From an uncultured Bdellovibrionales bacterium (GTDB taxonomy: Bacteria; Bdellovibrionota; FAC87; UBA2466), in contig CALCZU010000089.1 of NCBI GenBank assembly GCA_937903155.1, positions 1-44,813 of the forward strand: a DNA stretch of 44,813 nt. The letters are read 5' to 3'. The translations under genes and the position numbers were made by a program. Below, piece by piece: positions 8,335 to 17,099 of the stretch. The notes below the pieces were generated by a model. It saw nothing but the letters and a program-made list of their open reading frames with translations. It was not told the DNA's origin and ran no database searches. How positions within the stretch are numbered: the stretch's first letter is position 1; each line of letters opens with the position of its first letter.

Positions 8335-9369
8335 CTACTTTGCTTGTGACGGTTTTTGACGATCGTATAGGTTTTTGATCTGTCTCCAGCACATTTTATC
8401 GGCAGAGAAAAGGGAAGTAAATGCAGGAAAGTAGCCTTGTTTTTTTCGAAGTTCAACGGAAAGACTGGGTGCTCGTTTGAAAAGTTCTTGAAGATGGTGC
8501 TCAAGGGTGCTGAGTTCATTCTGCTTTTCGGGCGTTTTCTCTTTGCTCGCTTCTAAGTAACGCGAATGGAGTTCACTCAAAACGTCTTTGGGTTCACCAC
8601 TGAGAACAAAATTTCGAAATCCTTGGGAATCTAAGTGCCCCTTTGGATTGGGTCTGATTGTCGATAACTCTAAGGCCCAGATATCGGGGTGCAGATAATA
8701 CAAACTCACATGCCTTTGCTGGCGGAACATAATTTTTTTCTCTTCAGGAGTCGTACTCAATTTCGCTTCCACCGCTTTTGTAAATTTCTCTAAACTTCCG
8801 GGCGGAATATCTTTCATAAGCTCGCAGGCATCATCTACTGTGGTGACATGATTGCTAGTGAGGAGCTCGACGGCATCATTAATCGCATCTTGCAATCTTT
8901 TTGAAGTGGTAGCCCCCAGAGGATTGAGGGCGTTGTAGTCAGAACCAAATTTCGTGATTCCGTGTTCTCGCAACTTTGCGAAGTCGGGAACTCTTCCAGA
9001 AGCTCTAATAAATTCAATCAAGTCTTCTTTAGAAGGATTTTTTAGGAAGAACGCGGGTGAGAATTTTTCGAGAACTTGGCTCATGGCTTCGTGTTCTGCC
9101 GATGCCTCCACTTTTTTGCTTTGGATCAGCTCTTTCGACTTTTTGTTATTGGCAGTAAATGAGGCTTGGATGAGCCGTGTGTGTTCTGCTCGAGTCGCTT
9201 TTGCAAGCGCCACGAGGTTTTGTAGAAGATTCGGTTCGCTGTGGCTAATGCCAAATCGGGTACGAATTTCTTTTGCGAGTTCTTCAACTTCTGTGGCCGA
9301 GAGTTGAATACAGAACAGAAATGCTAAGCTGAGGTTGACAAGGGTTGTTATTGGTTTTTTGAAATGCAT
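8335..9369 (-). CDS. Exported protein of unknown function
   Basis: A 344-residue protein with a signal peptide (residues 1-25, ending IQLSAT). The remainder is charged and helical, with no recognised motif. Cysteines are few (DACELM near residue 182 and MCW near the C-terminus). The ATG at 9369 is supported by a perfect extended -10 box whose predicted start falls on the A of the ATG, implying leaderless translation. It shares a promoter region with the divergent gene at 9443 and is convergent with the gene ending at 8331. Confidence 0.7.
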   Translation of the reverse strand: MHFKKPITTLVNLSLAFLFCIQLSATEVEELAKEIRTRFGISHSEPNLLQNLVALAKATRAEHTRLIQASFTANNKKSKELIQSKKVEASAEHEAMSQVLEKFSPAFFLKNPSKEDLIEFIRASGRVPDFAKLREHGITKFGSDYNALNPLGATTSKRLQDAINDAVELLTSNHVTTVDDACELMKDIPPGSLEKFTKAVEAKLSTTPEEKKIMFRQQRHVSLYYLHPDIWALELSTIRPNPKGHLDSQGFRNFVLSGEPKDVLSELHSRYLEASKEKTPEKQNELSTLEHHLQELFKRAPSLSVELRKKQGYFPAFTSLFSADKMCWRQIKNLYDRQKPSQAK

Positions 9370-9375
9370 TTCTTT

Positions 9376-9384
9376 ATTATATCA
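9376..9384 (-). promoter_or_regulatory. Extended -10 promoter, leaderless
   Basis: On the minus strand TG-A-TATAAT is a perfect extended -10 element. Six bases separate it from the ATG at 9369, so the transcript should begin at the start codon. Confidence 0.6.
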
Positions 9385-9407
9385 GAACTGCCTTTAGCTA
9401 ATCATGG

Positions 9408-9435
9408 TTGCAAGTCCGCTAGTATTGCCTAAAAT
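9408..9435 (+). promoter_or_regulatory. Promoter that decides the start of the 9443 gene
   Basis: TTGCAA (9408-9413), 16-nt spacer, TAAAAT (9430-9435). The predicted start near 9442 adjoins the ATG at 9443. It overlaps the first codons of the longer reading frame that opens at 9404. Confidence 0.5.
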
Positions 9436-9442
9436 GCGCGCT

Positions 9443-9871
9443 ATGCCTTGGTTTGAAGATCAAAATTTATTAGCCGAACTTAAAGACTCTCGCGAGCGAA
9501 TTACTTGGCAGGAAGATGATGCAGAAGCGGCGTTTAAAAAACTTCCCAAAGAAGTCTTAAAAGAACTCAAAGATAAAACCCGTGTCGGTATTCTCGATAT
9601 TAAAGGCTTCACGGGACTTGAGGGGCTGCATTGTTGGATGCAACCTTTTGAGGGTTTTCCAAAACTCCTTGCGCCTAAAACGGATGTAAAAATTTTCGAT
9701 CGAGCCGGGGCCGTCCTTTTTCAAGGTCCTTGGAGTGAGACTCGCTTAGAGTACGTCAAACCCAGTCCTTGTGTTTATCTTTTCTTACCCCCCTCCAAAC
9801 CCGCGGCTCCCAAAAAAGGCCTAAAACTGAAGCTTTTAGGTGCTTGGCGCTACCTTCGCTTCAAAAAGTAA
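9443..9871 (+). CDS. Conserved-looking cytoplasmic protein, unknown function
   Basis: A 142-residue protein without a signal peptide or membrane segment that I do not recognise. It starts MPWFEDQNLLAEL and ends in a basic tail (KKGLKLKLLGAWRYLRFKK). The frame also opens at 9404 (39 nt earlier) and has an ATG at 9434, but neither has a ribosome site. A promoter at 9408-9435 overlaps the longer N-terminus and would start the RNA at 9442, so I prefer 9443. It precedes the potassium-transport operon by about 100 nt, with a separate promoter between them. Confidence 0.6.
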   Translation: MPWFEDQNLLAELKDSRERITWQEDDAEAAFKKLPKEVLKELKDKTRVGILDIKGFTGLEGLHCWMQPFEGFPKLLAPKTDVKIFDRAGAVLFQGPWSETRLEYVKPSPCVYLFLPPSKPAAPKKGLKLKLLGAWRYLRFKK

Positions 9872-9882
9872 AACACCCGATT

Positions 9883-9901
9883 TTTATGTTTTTTTTATAC
9901 T
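9883..9901 (+). promoter_or_regulatory. Putative KdpE-type operator overlapping a -10 box
   Basis: A T-rich tract has two half-sites, TTTATG (9883-9888) and TTTATA (9894-9899), 11 bp apart start to start. The Escherichia coli kdp operator, as I recall it, has TTTATA and TTTACA half-sites also 11 bp apart inside a T-run. The TATACT at 9896-9901 may be the -10 box. The kinase and regulator of this type are encoded just downstream, so autoregulation is inferred. Confidence 0.45.
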
Positions 9902-9924
9902 GAGGGCCCTTTTTTCTACGCCTT

Positions 9925-9951
9925 TTTGATCTTCGCGGTGCGAAAATCAAA
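9925..9951 (+). promoter_or_regulatory. Leader hairpin upstream of kimA
   Basis: Inverted arms TTTGATCTTCGC (9925-9936) and GCGAAAATCAAA (9940-9951) pair over 12 bp with one mismatch and a 3-nt loop. There is no T-run after it on the plus strand, so a plain terminator is unlikely. It lies between the predicted start site and the kimA ribosome site. Confidence 0.4.
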
Positions 9952-9969
9952 CTAGGAAAAAGGTGAAAA

Positions 9970-11790
9970 ATGGCGCTACAGAACTTAAAATCATTTGTTG
10001 TCGGAAGCCCGATGGAGACCCATCGGATGGCACACGAGAAGCTTCCGAAGTGGAAAGCGCTGGCTGTATTTTCCTCTGACGCGCTTTCATCGGTCGCCTA
10101 TGCGACCCAAGAGATCTTAATCCCGCTTTCATTCTTTTCGATGGCTGCGATGAATTGGTCGCTCCCAATTGCTTTGGGAATTGCGATTTTACTGATTGTG
10201 GTTGCGACGTCCTACTGGCAAACCATTCGGTCCTACCCAAACGGGGGAGGGGCTTACATCGTTGTTCTAGATAATCTAGGCGTCAAACCGGCGTTGGTCA
10301 CCGCGGCGGCTCTTCTGATTGATTATATTTTAACCGTCTCCGTTTCGATTGCGGCGGGGGTTGAAGCGCTTGCGTCGGCAATGCCCTTTCTTTTTGAATA
10401 TCGAATTTTATTGGGCTGTGTTGCGATTGCGATTGTAACGCTCATTAATCTTCGCGGGGTTCGCGAGTCAGGAACGGTATTTTCCATCCCGACTTATCTT
10501 TTTATTTTCGCATTTTTACTTTTAATCGGAGCGGGTTTCTACCAGATAGCAAATGGAACTTTAGTGGCAAAAGCGCCGCTCTTCCACGAAACTTACCCGA
10601 CTCTTTCGCTTTTTTTAATCTTAAGAGCGTTCGCTTCGGGGTGTGCGGCTTTAACCGGAATCGAAGCCATTTCTAATGGTGTTCCCGCGTTCCGAAATCC
10701 AGAATCCAAGAATGCGCAAATTACGCTTTTTTGGATGGCGTTTATTTTAACTTCGTTTTTTCTTTCGATAACAGCGTTGGCACATTTTTTAGGCGTGGTT
10801 CCGTCGGAAACCGAAACGGTGATTTCGATATTAGGAAGGCAAATTTTTGCAGGAGGACCTTTATATTATTTGGTCCAAGGTTCAACGGCTCTCATCCTCT
10901 TTTTAGCGGCGAATACCAGTTACGCGGATTTTCCCAGAGTCTGTTCGCTCCTCGCAAAGGACCGTTTTCTCCCGAGACAGCTTGCCAGTTTGGGAGACAG
11001 GCTTGTCTTTTCAAATGGGATTGTTCTACTGGGCCTTGTCTCGGCAGGCCTATTGATTCTTTTCAAAGGCACGACCCACTATCTCATTCCTCTCTACGCC
11101 GTCGGAGTTTTTCTCTCTTTCACCATGTCTCAATGGGGAATGGTGGTGCATCACTTAAGACTTCGCGAACCCCACTGGCATTTGTCTCTTGTTTTAAATG
11201 GCATTGGCGCTTGTGTGACGGGAATTGTTTTAATCGTCATCACCGCTACGAAATTTACCCATGGAGCTTGGATTGTCGTGGTTCTGATTCCCATTCTTGC
11301 CTTTTGGTTTAGACAAACCAGAGAACACTATCGAAAAGTGGGCGTCCAACTTGCACTGACTCAAGATGTCGATTTTACGAAACCCATTAAACATGTCGTA
11401 GTGCTTCCGATCTCTGGGATTCATAAAGGCGTTGTCGATGCGATTAAGTACGCAAAGTCGATTTCAAATGATGTTCGAATTGTCTCGGTCGATCTCGACA
11501 GTGAAGCCACCCAACGTTTACGTTCGTCATGGGAAAAACTGCACACGGGATTAGAACTGGTTATTCTAAAGTCTCCTTATCGATCGGTTGTAAGCCCTAT
11601 CATTCACTATATTCGTGCAGTCGATAAAGAGTCCCATGACGACATGTTGACGGTCGTTATCCCGGAATTTGTGGCCGCTCGCTGGTGGCACAACATTTTT
11701 CATAATCAAACCGCGTTCTTAATTCGAACGGCATTGATGTTCGAAGCCAGAAAAGTTGTGACGAGCGTCAGATATCATCTTAAACGGTAA
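9970..11790 (+). CDS. kimA: KimA-type APC-superfamily potassium transporter
   Basis: A 606-residue inner-membrane transporter, close in length to Bacillus subtilis KimA (about 607). Landmarks shared with KimA as I recall it: KLPKWKALAVFSSDALSSVAY at the start of helix 1, YPNGGGAYIV, LIDYILTVSVSIAAGV, SGCAALTGIEAISNGVPAF, LAANTSYADFP, SNGIVLLGL and LIPLYAVGVFLSFT. About 12 membrane helices are followed by a cytoplasmic tail of about 150 residues. KimA imports K+ with high affinity. The neighbouring KdpD/KdpE-like genes 14 nt downstream make a potassium role strong. AAAAAGGTG precedes the ATG. Confidence 0.85.
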   Translation: MALQNLKSFVVGSPMETHRMAHEKLPKWKALAVFSSDALSSVAYATQEILIPLSFFSMAAMNWSLPIALGIAILLIVVATSYWQTIRSYPNGGGAYIVVLDNLGVKPALVTAAALLIDYILTVSVSIAAGVEALASAMPFLFEYRILLGCVAIAIVTLINLRGVRESGTVFSIPTYLFIFAFLLLIGAGFYQIANGTLVAKAPLFHETYPTLSLFLILRAFASGCAALTGIEAISNGVPAFRNPESKNAQITLFWMAFILTSFFLSITALAHFLGVVPSETETVISILGRQIFAGGPLYYLVQGSTALILFLAANTSYADFPRVCSLLAKDRFLPRQLASLGDRLVFSNGIVLLGLVSAGLLILFKGTTHYLIPLYAVGVFLSFTMSQWGMVVHHLRLREPHWHLSLVLNGIGACVTGIVLIVITATKFTHGAWIVVVLIPILAFWFRQTREHYRKVGVQLALTQDVDFTKPIKHVVVLPISGIHKGVVDAIKYAKSISNDVRIVSVDLDSEATQRLRSSWEKLHTGLELVILKSPYRSVVSPIIHYIRAVDKESHDDMLTVVIPEFVAARWWHNIFHNQTAFLIRTALMFEARKVVTSVRYHLKR

Positions 11791-11803
11791 AAAAGGATAA
11801 CTC

Positions 11804-13372
11804 GTGCTAAAATCTCAGGGGTTTTTAGAGAAAGAGAGTCAGCGCTTGGAGTTCAAACGCCCCACCTTTGGCGGCAGCCTTATCCAGTACACAAATACCC
11901 TGTGGTTTTTTTGCGTCCTTACGCTGCTGGGTTCCGTTCTCGAAAAATATATTGGCTACCAAGCGGTGGGTTATTTATTTCTTTTAGGCGTTTTGCTCGT
12001 CGCAAGCCTCGCCGAGCGCGGACCCATTCTTTTTGGGGCTTTACTAAGCACTTTTATCTGGAATTACGGTTTTATCCCACCGAGATTTACGTTTCGAATT
12101 AGCGAGACGACGGATGCGATGATGTGTGTGGCGTATCTCGCAGTCGCCATTGCCGGAAGTCTTCTCACAACGAAGGTGAGAAGGCAGCAAGTCGAGTTAC
12201 AGAGTCACTCCCGTCGAATGACGCTTCTCTACCACTTTACTCGGGCCATCGCTTCGGCCGCGGACATTTCTGAGATCAGAAAAACCACTGCGCAATTTAC
12301 TGAAAATACACTTCTTGGAAGGTGCGCGGTCTTACTAAGGAAAAGTGACGGAGAATTAGAGGCTTCTGGTAGCAGTGCCTCTGGCTTTCCTTTAAGTCAG
12401 AAAGCTTTGGCCGTTGCGAAGTGGGTGAATGAACATGCTTCTAAAGTCAGTCCCGAAATTCCCCTTTCAAAGGGCGCTGAGGTTCTGTGTGTGCCTCTCA
12501 ACGGGACGAAGGGCATTGTCGGAGTTCTCGTTTTCTTACCCGAGATTAAGCAGGCTGCTCCCGAGCAAGAATCGATTTTAGAATCCGTCGCGGCTGCTAG
12601 TGCGATCGCCATTGAAAGACAATTGCTTCAAGAAAGTGTGCAAAAGATCCAAGTTTTTGAAGAGTCTCAAAAGCTCTACGAAACGATTTTAGATTCTGTT
12701 TCTCACGAGCTGAGGACTCCGATTACAGCGATTATTGGGGCTGCGAGTGCTCTTTCGGATAAAACGACGGCCAGTATTGATTCCAACCGAGTGGGACTGA
12801 CTGAGGACTTGGTTCGCTCGGCGGAGAGACTGGACCATGTGGTTGAAAATCTTCTAGATATGTCGCGTTTAAGTTCTGGAAAACTCGAACTCAAAAAAGA
12901 ACTCGTAGAAATCTCTGATTTCGTGGAAGAAGCCGTCCGAGATTTTAAAGAGTCGACTCCGCTTGAACAGAAAGTGCTGACGGATTGCGAGTCAGGGTTG
13001 TATGCCCAAGTGGATTCGAAGATGATGGAAAATGTGCTGACAAATCTTTTAAGAAACGCAGCTCAGTACTCTCCGCCGAAAGCGTCGATCCAGATCAGTG
13101 CTTCGAGATCGATTGACGACGCTTCAATCGTTTTAGATGTTTTGGATGAAGGAAAGGGTATTTCTCATGAAGTTCAAGAGAAAGTCTTTCAAAAGTTTTA
13201 CCGCGAAGCAGGGAGTCCCGCAGGCGGCGTGGGCTTGGGCCTTTCGATTGTGAAGGGAATTGTCGAAGCCCATGGAGGAAAAGTCGCGGTTTCTTCTCGA
13301 GAGGATAAAATGGGAAGCCGATTTCGAGTAACGCTTCCGATGTGGAAAGAAAAGATTCCGGAAAACCTATGA
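11804..13372 (+). CDS. Short KdpD-like sensor histidine kinase
   Basis: A 522-residue kinase starting with GTG behind AAAAGGA. It corresponds to the C-terminal half of KdpD: a DUF4118 block of about four membrane helices (residues 25-125, with ERGPILFGALLSTFIWNYGF), a GAF-like region (about 150-265), a HisKA domain with phospho-acceptor His301 in SVSHELRTPITA, and a HATPase domain with N box LTNLLRNAAQYS, DEGKGIS and GVGLGLSIVKGIVEAHGG. The usual N-terminal KdpD and Usp domains are absent, not frameshifted: the start is clean and only 14 nt follow kimA. Probable signal: low potassium or turgor. Confidence 0.9.
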   Translation: MLKSQGFLEKESQRLEFKRPTFGGSLIQYTNTLWFFCVLTLLGSVLEKYIGYQAVGYLFLLGVLLVASLAERGPILFGALLSTFIWNYGFIPPRFTFRISETTDAMMCVAYLAVAIAGSLLTTKVRRQQVELQSHSRRMTLLYHFTRAIASAADISEIRKTTAQFTENTLLGRCAVLLRKSDGELEASGSSASGFPLSQKALAVAKWVNEHASKVSPEIPLSKGAEVLCVPLNGTKGIVGVLVFLPEIKQAAPEQESILESVAAASAIAIERQLLQESVQKIQVFEESQKLYETILDSVSHELRTPITAIIGAASALSDKTTASIDSNRVGLTEDLVRSAERLDHVVENLLDMSRLSSGKLELKKELVEISDFVEEAVRDFKESTPLEQKVLTDCESGLYAQVDSKMMENVLTNLLRNAAQYSPPKASIQISASRSIDDASIVLDVLDEGKGISHEVQEKVFQKFYREAGSPAGGVGLGLSIVKGIVEAHGGKVAVSSREDKMGSRFRVTLPMWKEKIPENL

Positions 13373-14079
13373 CTCAAAATAATCTCAAAAAGGCCGTGAT
13401 TATCGACGACGAAAAGTCCATCTGCCGATTCGTACGCTTAAGCCTTGAATCTCACGGGTATGAAGTTTTTGAAGCCCATACGGGAAAAGACGGAATCCAA
13501 GAAGTGATTTCAAGACGGCCTTCGATTATTTTGCTCGATATGGGGCTTCCCGACATGAGTGGGCAAGCGGTTTTAGAAAAAATTCGAGATTGGTCGAAAA
13601 CGCCGATTTTGATTTTGACGGTGAAAGACTCGGAAGAAGAAAAGGTTAAAGCGCTCGATGCGGGCGCGGACGATTACATCACAAAACCTTTCGGGGTCCC
13701 CGAACTATTGGCGCGAATGCGGGTGGCGGAACGGCATTCGATAAAGACGCCAGACTCCCCGATTTTTCGCAGTGGCCCGCTCGAAGTCGATAGGAGCTCG
13801 CGGATTGTTAAAGTGAACGGTGTCGAAATCAAACTGAGACCAACGGAGTATGACCTCTTGCACGTATTGTGTGATTTTGCCGGAAAAGTTATTACTCATC
13901 GAGCCTTGTTGCAAGCCGTTTGGGGCCCGAATTCCACAGAGCACACCCAATATTTGCGCGTCTACATCGGTCAGCTGAGAAAGCGCCTTCAAGTGACGCC
14001 GGAGACCCCCGATTTTATTCAGACAGAAGCGGGGGTCGGCTATCGACTCAATCTTTTGAATTCTGGAAAGGCGGAGTAG
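13369..14079 (+). CDS. KdpE-like OmpR-family response regulator
   Basis: A 236-residue regulator. The receiver domain has acidic pocket DDE (residues 13-15), phospho-acceptor Asp57 in IILLDMGLPDMSG, and the conserved Lys in ILTVKDSEEEKV. The C-terminal winged helix shows the OmpR/PhoB pattern LRPTEYDLLHVL and ending VGYRLN. The ATG overlaps the kinase stop in an ATGA, so the two are translationally coupled; an in-frame ATG at 13342 would overlap further and has no ribosome site. The likely target is the site upstream of kimA, by analogy with KdpE. Confidence 0.9.
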   Translation: MTQNNLKKAVIIDDEKSICRFVRLSLESHGYEVFEAHTGKDGIQEVISRRPSIILLDMGLPDMSGQAVLEKIRDWSKTPILILTVKDSEEEKVKALDAGADDYITKPFGVPELLARMRVAERHSIKTPDSPIFRSGPLEVDRSSRIVKVNGVEIKLRPTEYDLLHVLCDFAGKVITHRALLQAVWGPNSTEHTQYLRVYIGQLRKRLQVTPETPDFIQTEAGVGYRLNLLNSGKAE

Positions 14080-14084
14080 GGCAA

Positions 14085-15458
14085 TTATTTCAGCGCGCCG
14101 GTTGTCGAATTGTAGGGAAGGGTAAAACCGTCCGCGTCGCCCGTCAGTGTGTGGCCGACGAAATGGCCATCGGTAAATCCGGACATAAAGAGAGTTCCCG
14201 CCGCATTGAGATTCAAAGCCATGATGCGCGAGTTTCCGCCGACCGCGCCGTTTTGTTTGGTCCACTCCTTGGTGCCGCTCGTATCGTATTTTGTGACAAA
14301 TACATCGAGATTTCCGGTCAGAGTATTGCCATCGAGAGCGGCATCGATATCACCAGCGACGTAAACGTTCCCAAGAGAATCAACGACCGTTGCGTCGGAA
14401 TCCATCAACACGCCACCCGCCGCTGTCCCCAATTGGCGAGTCCATTTGCGATCGCCTGTCGAATCGTATTTCGCCACAAAGAGATCCTGAACTCCATTGA
14501 AAACGCTCGCTAAGCTTCCAGTCGTGGTGCCTGAAATAAAAATATTCTCGTTTGAATCAACCGCGATTCCTTTTCCTGCTGTTGCAGCGCCCATCACTCC
14601 ATGTTGTTTGACCCATTTTAAGTCGCCATCGGTGTCGTATTTTGCGACAAAGGCATCCTGGGTCCCGGTGACGGTATTGGGAGGAAGACTCCCATCGATA
14701 GATCCGCTGATGTAAAAGGCACCTGAAGGAGATGCGGCAATTCCGACTGAGTTTGCGCTAGCGCCAACGACGCCGATGGTTTTCGTCCAGAGTTTTGTTC
14801 CGTCCGCTCTGTATTTCATCACAAAACCATCGGTCGAACCTTGAAGGGTGTTTCCGTCGAGATTTCCCCAGGTTTGGCCAGTGACTGCAACGTTGCCTTC
14901 GAGATCGACTGCGATTCCGTATCCCATGGTGTCGTTCGTTGTGACGCCGGAAATCCGACTCCATTGGAGGTTTCCATCTTTATCGTATTTTACGACGAGA
15001 AGGTCCGAATTCCCCACCATGACCTGGTCGCCCACGGGGCCGGTCGTAAATCCTGTTAGATAAGTATTTCCTTCGCCATCGGCGGCCATCGCGTAGATGT
15101 AAATGATTTGTCCGGGGCTTCCTAGGAGTTTAGTCCATTGGCGCGTGCCTGCGCTATCGTACTTGGTGACAAAAAGGTCGATGAGACCCGTACGGGTGTT
15201 TCCGTCTAGATTCGCATCGGTGTAACCGGCAGTGTAGTAGTTGCAACTGCTATCGACGGCCGCCGCGTAAGCAAAAATACTGTGAGTGGTGACTCCTGTT
15301 TGCCGAGTTCCCGAAAAGGAATCGCTACAATTTGCAGCGGGTGTCACACTGGGCGTGGCCGCAGACTGCAATTCGTGTTTAGAGCAACTGGGAAGCAGCT
15401 GCAACACGAGGGTTAAGAGGAGGGACAGAGTGAAGTAAGCTAAGGATTTGTTTCTCAT
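14085..15458 (-). CDS. SBBP-repeat beta-propeller lipoprotein
   Basis: A 457-residue protein with a lipoprotein signal (LVLQLLPSC, Cys near residue 25) and repeated SBBP-type (beta-propeller) units of about 50-55 residues. Each unit reads roughly DLFVTKYDSAGTRQWTK then a variable part, then GNVYVAGD or a variant. I see about seven units between residues 60 and 450. Propellers of this kind bind ligands or partners at the surface; the target is unknown. Each unit includes a LDGNT-type turn with the Asp/Asn pattern of a calcium loop. The gene is convergent with the KdpE-like gene, 5 nt apart. Confidence 0.85.
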   Translation of the reverse strand: MRNKSLAYFTLSLLLTLVLQLLPSCSKHELQSAATPSVTPAANCSDSFSGTRQTGVTTHSIFAYAAAVDSSCNYYTAGYTDANLDGNTRTGLIDLFVTKYDSAGTRQWTKLLGSPGQIIYIYAMAADGEGNTYLTGFTTGPVGDQVMVGNSDLLVVKYDKDGNLQWSRISGVTTNDTMGYGIAVDLEGNVAVTGQTWGNLDGNTLQGSTDGFVMKYRADGTKLWTKTIGVVGASANSVGIAASPSGAFYISGSIDGSLPPNTVTGTQDAFVAKYDTDGDLKWVKQHGVMGAATAGKGIAVDSNENIFISGTTTGSLASVFNGVQDLFVAKYDSTGDRKWTRQLGTAAGGVLMDSDATVVDSLGNVYVAGDIDAALDGNTLTGNLDVFVTKYDTSGTKEWTKQNGAVGGNSRIMALNLNAAGTLFMSGFTDGHFVGHTLTGDADGFTLPYNSTTGALK

Positions 15459-15756
15459 GACGTATTCTTATCGTCGGTCGAAAAATTTCCTGAAAGCTTG
15501 TTCTTGAAGATGCCAATCTATTGAAATGACTTATATTAATGCGTCACGCTTGAGACAAAAACCTCTAGCTCCTTTTACAAAGCTAGGAGTTCACAATTCA
15601 ATTGAGACAGTAAGAGGCATCTACTGCACTGCTTCCGGGAAGAACCTGTCCCGCTGACGTTGCTCGGTGCTGCGGCTAAACAGACAAAACTTCTCACCCA
15701 AACGATGCAGATAGATTTAATGAGATTCATTTGCACATGGGGATTGTCGTTCCACC

Positions 15757-15859
15757 CGTCGTTGCGAGGAGCGAAGCGACGAAGCAATCTCGCCGATAAC
15801 AAAGACGTTCTTCTTTATGCAGCGAGATTGCTTCGTCGCCTTCGGCTCCTCGCAATGAC
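15757..15859. repeat. Dispersed hairpin repeat, copy 1
   Basis: Long inverted arms (15757-15793 and 15822-15859) with core GCGAGGAGCGAAGCGACGAAG on the left and its near-perfect complement on the right, spaced by about 28 nt. The same element occurs at 22571-22666 and in damaged form at 44549-44619. Apart from this repeat, I see nothing definite in the gap 15459-16001; no gene or tRNA is supported there. Confidence 0.85.
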
Positions 15860-16001
15860 TGCTTTCTAGCGAAACATTTGTTCGCGAGAAATCTCTGGAA
15901 CATCAAATTGTTGCTTGTATCTTTTTGCGATTTAATTTAGAAAGAGCCTCTTTTTTAAAAACAACCCAAAATAGGAACCATAAGGAGGGACCTGACGGGA
16001 A

Positions 16002-17096
16002 ATGACGACGATAAACGACTTCAAATCTATTTTCCACGGTCACCTCTTCAAGCGCTCCTTCCACTCCAAAACAGTCACCTGGCTCCTTATCTTCACGCTT
16101 TCACTCAGCCAAACCGCAATGGCAGATGAGCACGATCGTGAAGAGTGTCGCAGACGTTACAAAGCTTTAACGACCCAAGGAATCGAGAATATCGCGAACG
16201 ATGTCAAAATGTGGATGTTCGGCCGTTACTTGAGATTTCGGACCCACAAAGTTTTGACGAAAATGAGCGGCGATGTTGTAGACGTTATGGAAAAAGCTTG
16301 CGTGAAGGGTTGTTCGGATGAAGAAGCTAAAAATGCCGTCATTATCCTTCTGGAAGCGAAGTACAACGAATGGATTGTTTCATCTCCTGGCGTAAAAGGG
16401 GTACTCATCTATCTTGGAAGTGCGTTGCTCGCACAGGCATCTTCCTATTTTTTACAATTTTCGGCAAGATTTGTGGGATATCCTGAATTATCTGACGGTT
16501 TAAAAGATTTGAACCAAATGCTATTTTTCCCTATCGTGTTGGGCGCTGGTATTGCGATCACAAAACGTCTTGAGAACTTCACGACTCGAGCTTCACTCAA
16601 TAACGCTCATATCAAGAGAAATATTTACGAAAAAGATTTTGAAAGAACCGCATGGCTTAGAAGAGCGATGATTAGCCCCATCGGCGAAGAGGGTCGTTAC
16701 GAGTATGAAAATGCGCTCAGCCGCTTGGAAAACAGGTTTAACACCGCCTCCTTGTATGCTCAAACGGGAGATATGGATGCCGCAGCACTAGCGGTCGCAG
16801 GGGCCACCCGGATTTTGCTGACGATGAAGTCCGACGTGAATCCCTATTTTATCGAATTGAAAGCCGTTGCCTACGAACTTTTTGCCTATAAATATGTCCC
16901 GCCCGACGATGTCGATGAATTTATCGTAAAGGTGCTTGCTCACCTAAAAGAGCGGACTGTCGACAAGGTAAAGGCGAAAAAAGTCCTCGAGAGTTGGTTG
17001 AGAGAGCCCTATTATCCTCCCGCAGATCCGATCCCCGACCGGGTCGTCGAATTCCCGCACGATAGAAAAACCAATGCCCATTGGGGAGGCGAATAA
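16002..17096 (+). CDS. Exported or membrane protein of unknown function
   Basis: A 364-residue protein I do not recognise. It has an unusually long n-region (about 26 residues) followed by a hydrophobic segment TVTWLLIFTLSLSQTAMADE with a plausible signal cleavage at AMA-DE. Two further hydrophobic stretches lie near residues 127-150 (GVLIYLGSALLAQASSYFLQF) and 172-190 (MLFFPIVLGAGIAI). The rest is helical and charged. AAGGAGG at 15982-15988 is 13 nt before the ATG, rather far, but the upstream frame has a stop at 15993. A CxxxC-like group (ACVKGCSDEEA) sits near residue 100. Confidence 0.65.
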   Translation: MTTINDFKSIFHGHLFKRSFHSKTVTWLLIFTLSLSQTAMADEHDREECRRRYKALTTQGIENIANDVKMWMFGRYLRFRTHKVLTKMSGDVVDVMEKACVKGCSDEEAKNAVIILLEAKYNEWIVSSPGVKGVLIYLGSALLAQASSYFLQFSARFVGYPELSDGLKDLNQMLFFPIVLGAGIAITKRLENFTTRASLNNAHIKRNIYEKDFERTAWLRRAMISPIGEEGRYEYENALSRLENRFNTASLYAQTGDMDAAALAVAGATRILLTMKSDVNPYFIELKAVAYELFAYKYVPPDDVDEFIVKVLAHLKERTVDKVKAKKVLESWLREPYYPPADPIPDRVVEFPHDRKTNAHWGGE

Positions 17097-17099
17097 AAT

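Noticed and set aside
9404..9442. Longer N-terminus for the gene at 9443
   Set aside because: A promoter with good -35 and -10 boxes overlaps it and there is no ribosome site at 9404 or 9434.
15575..15869. Reading frames inside the 15.6-15.9 kb gap on both strands
   Set aside because: They run through the hairpin repeat and read Arg-rich repeat translations; no ribosome site.
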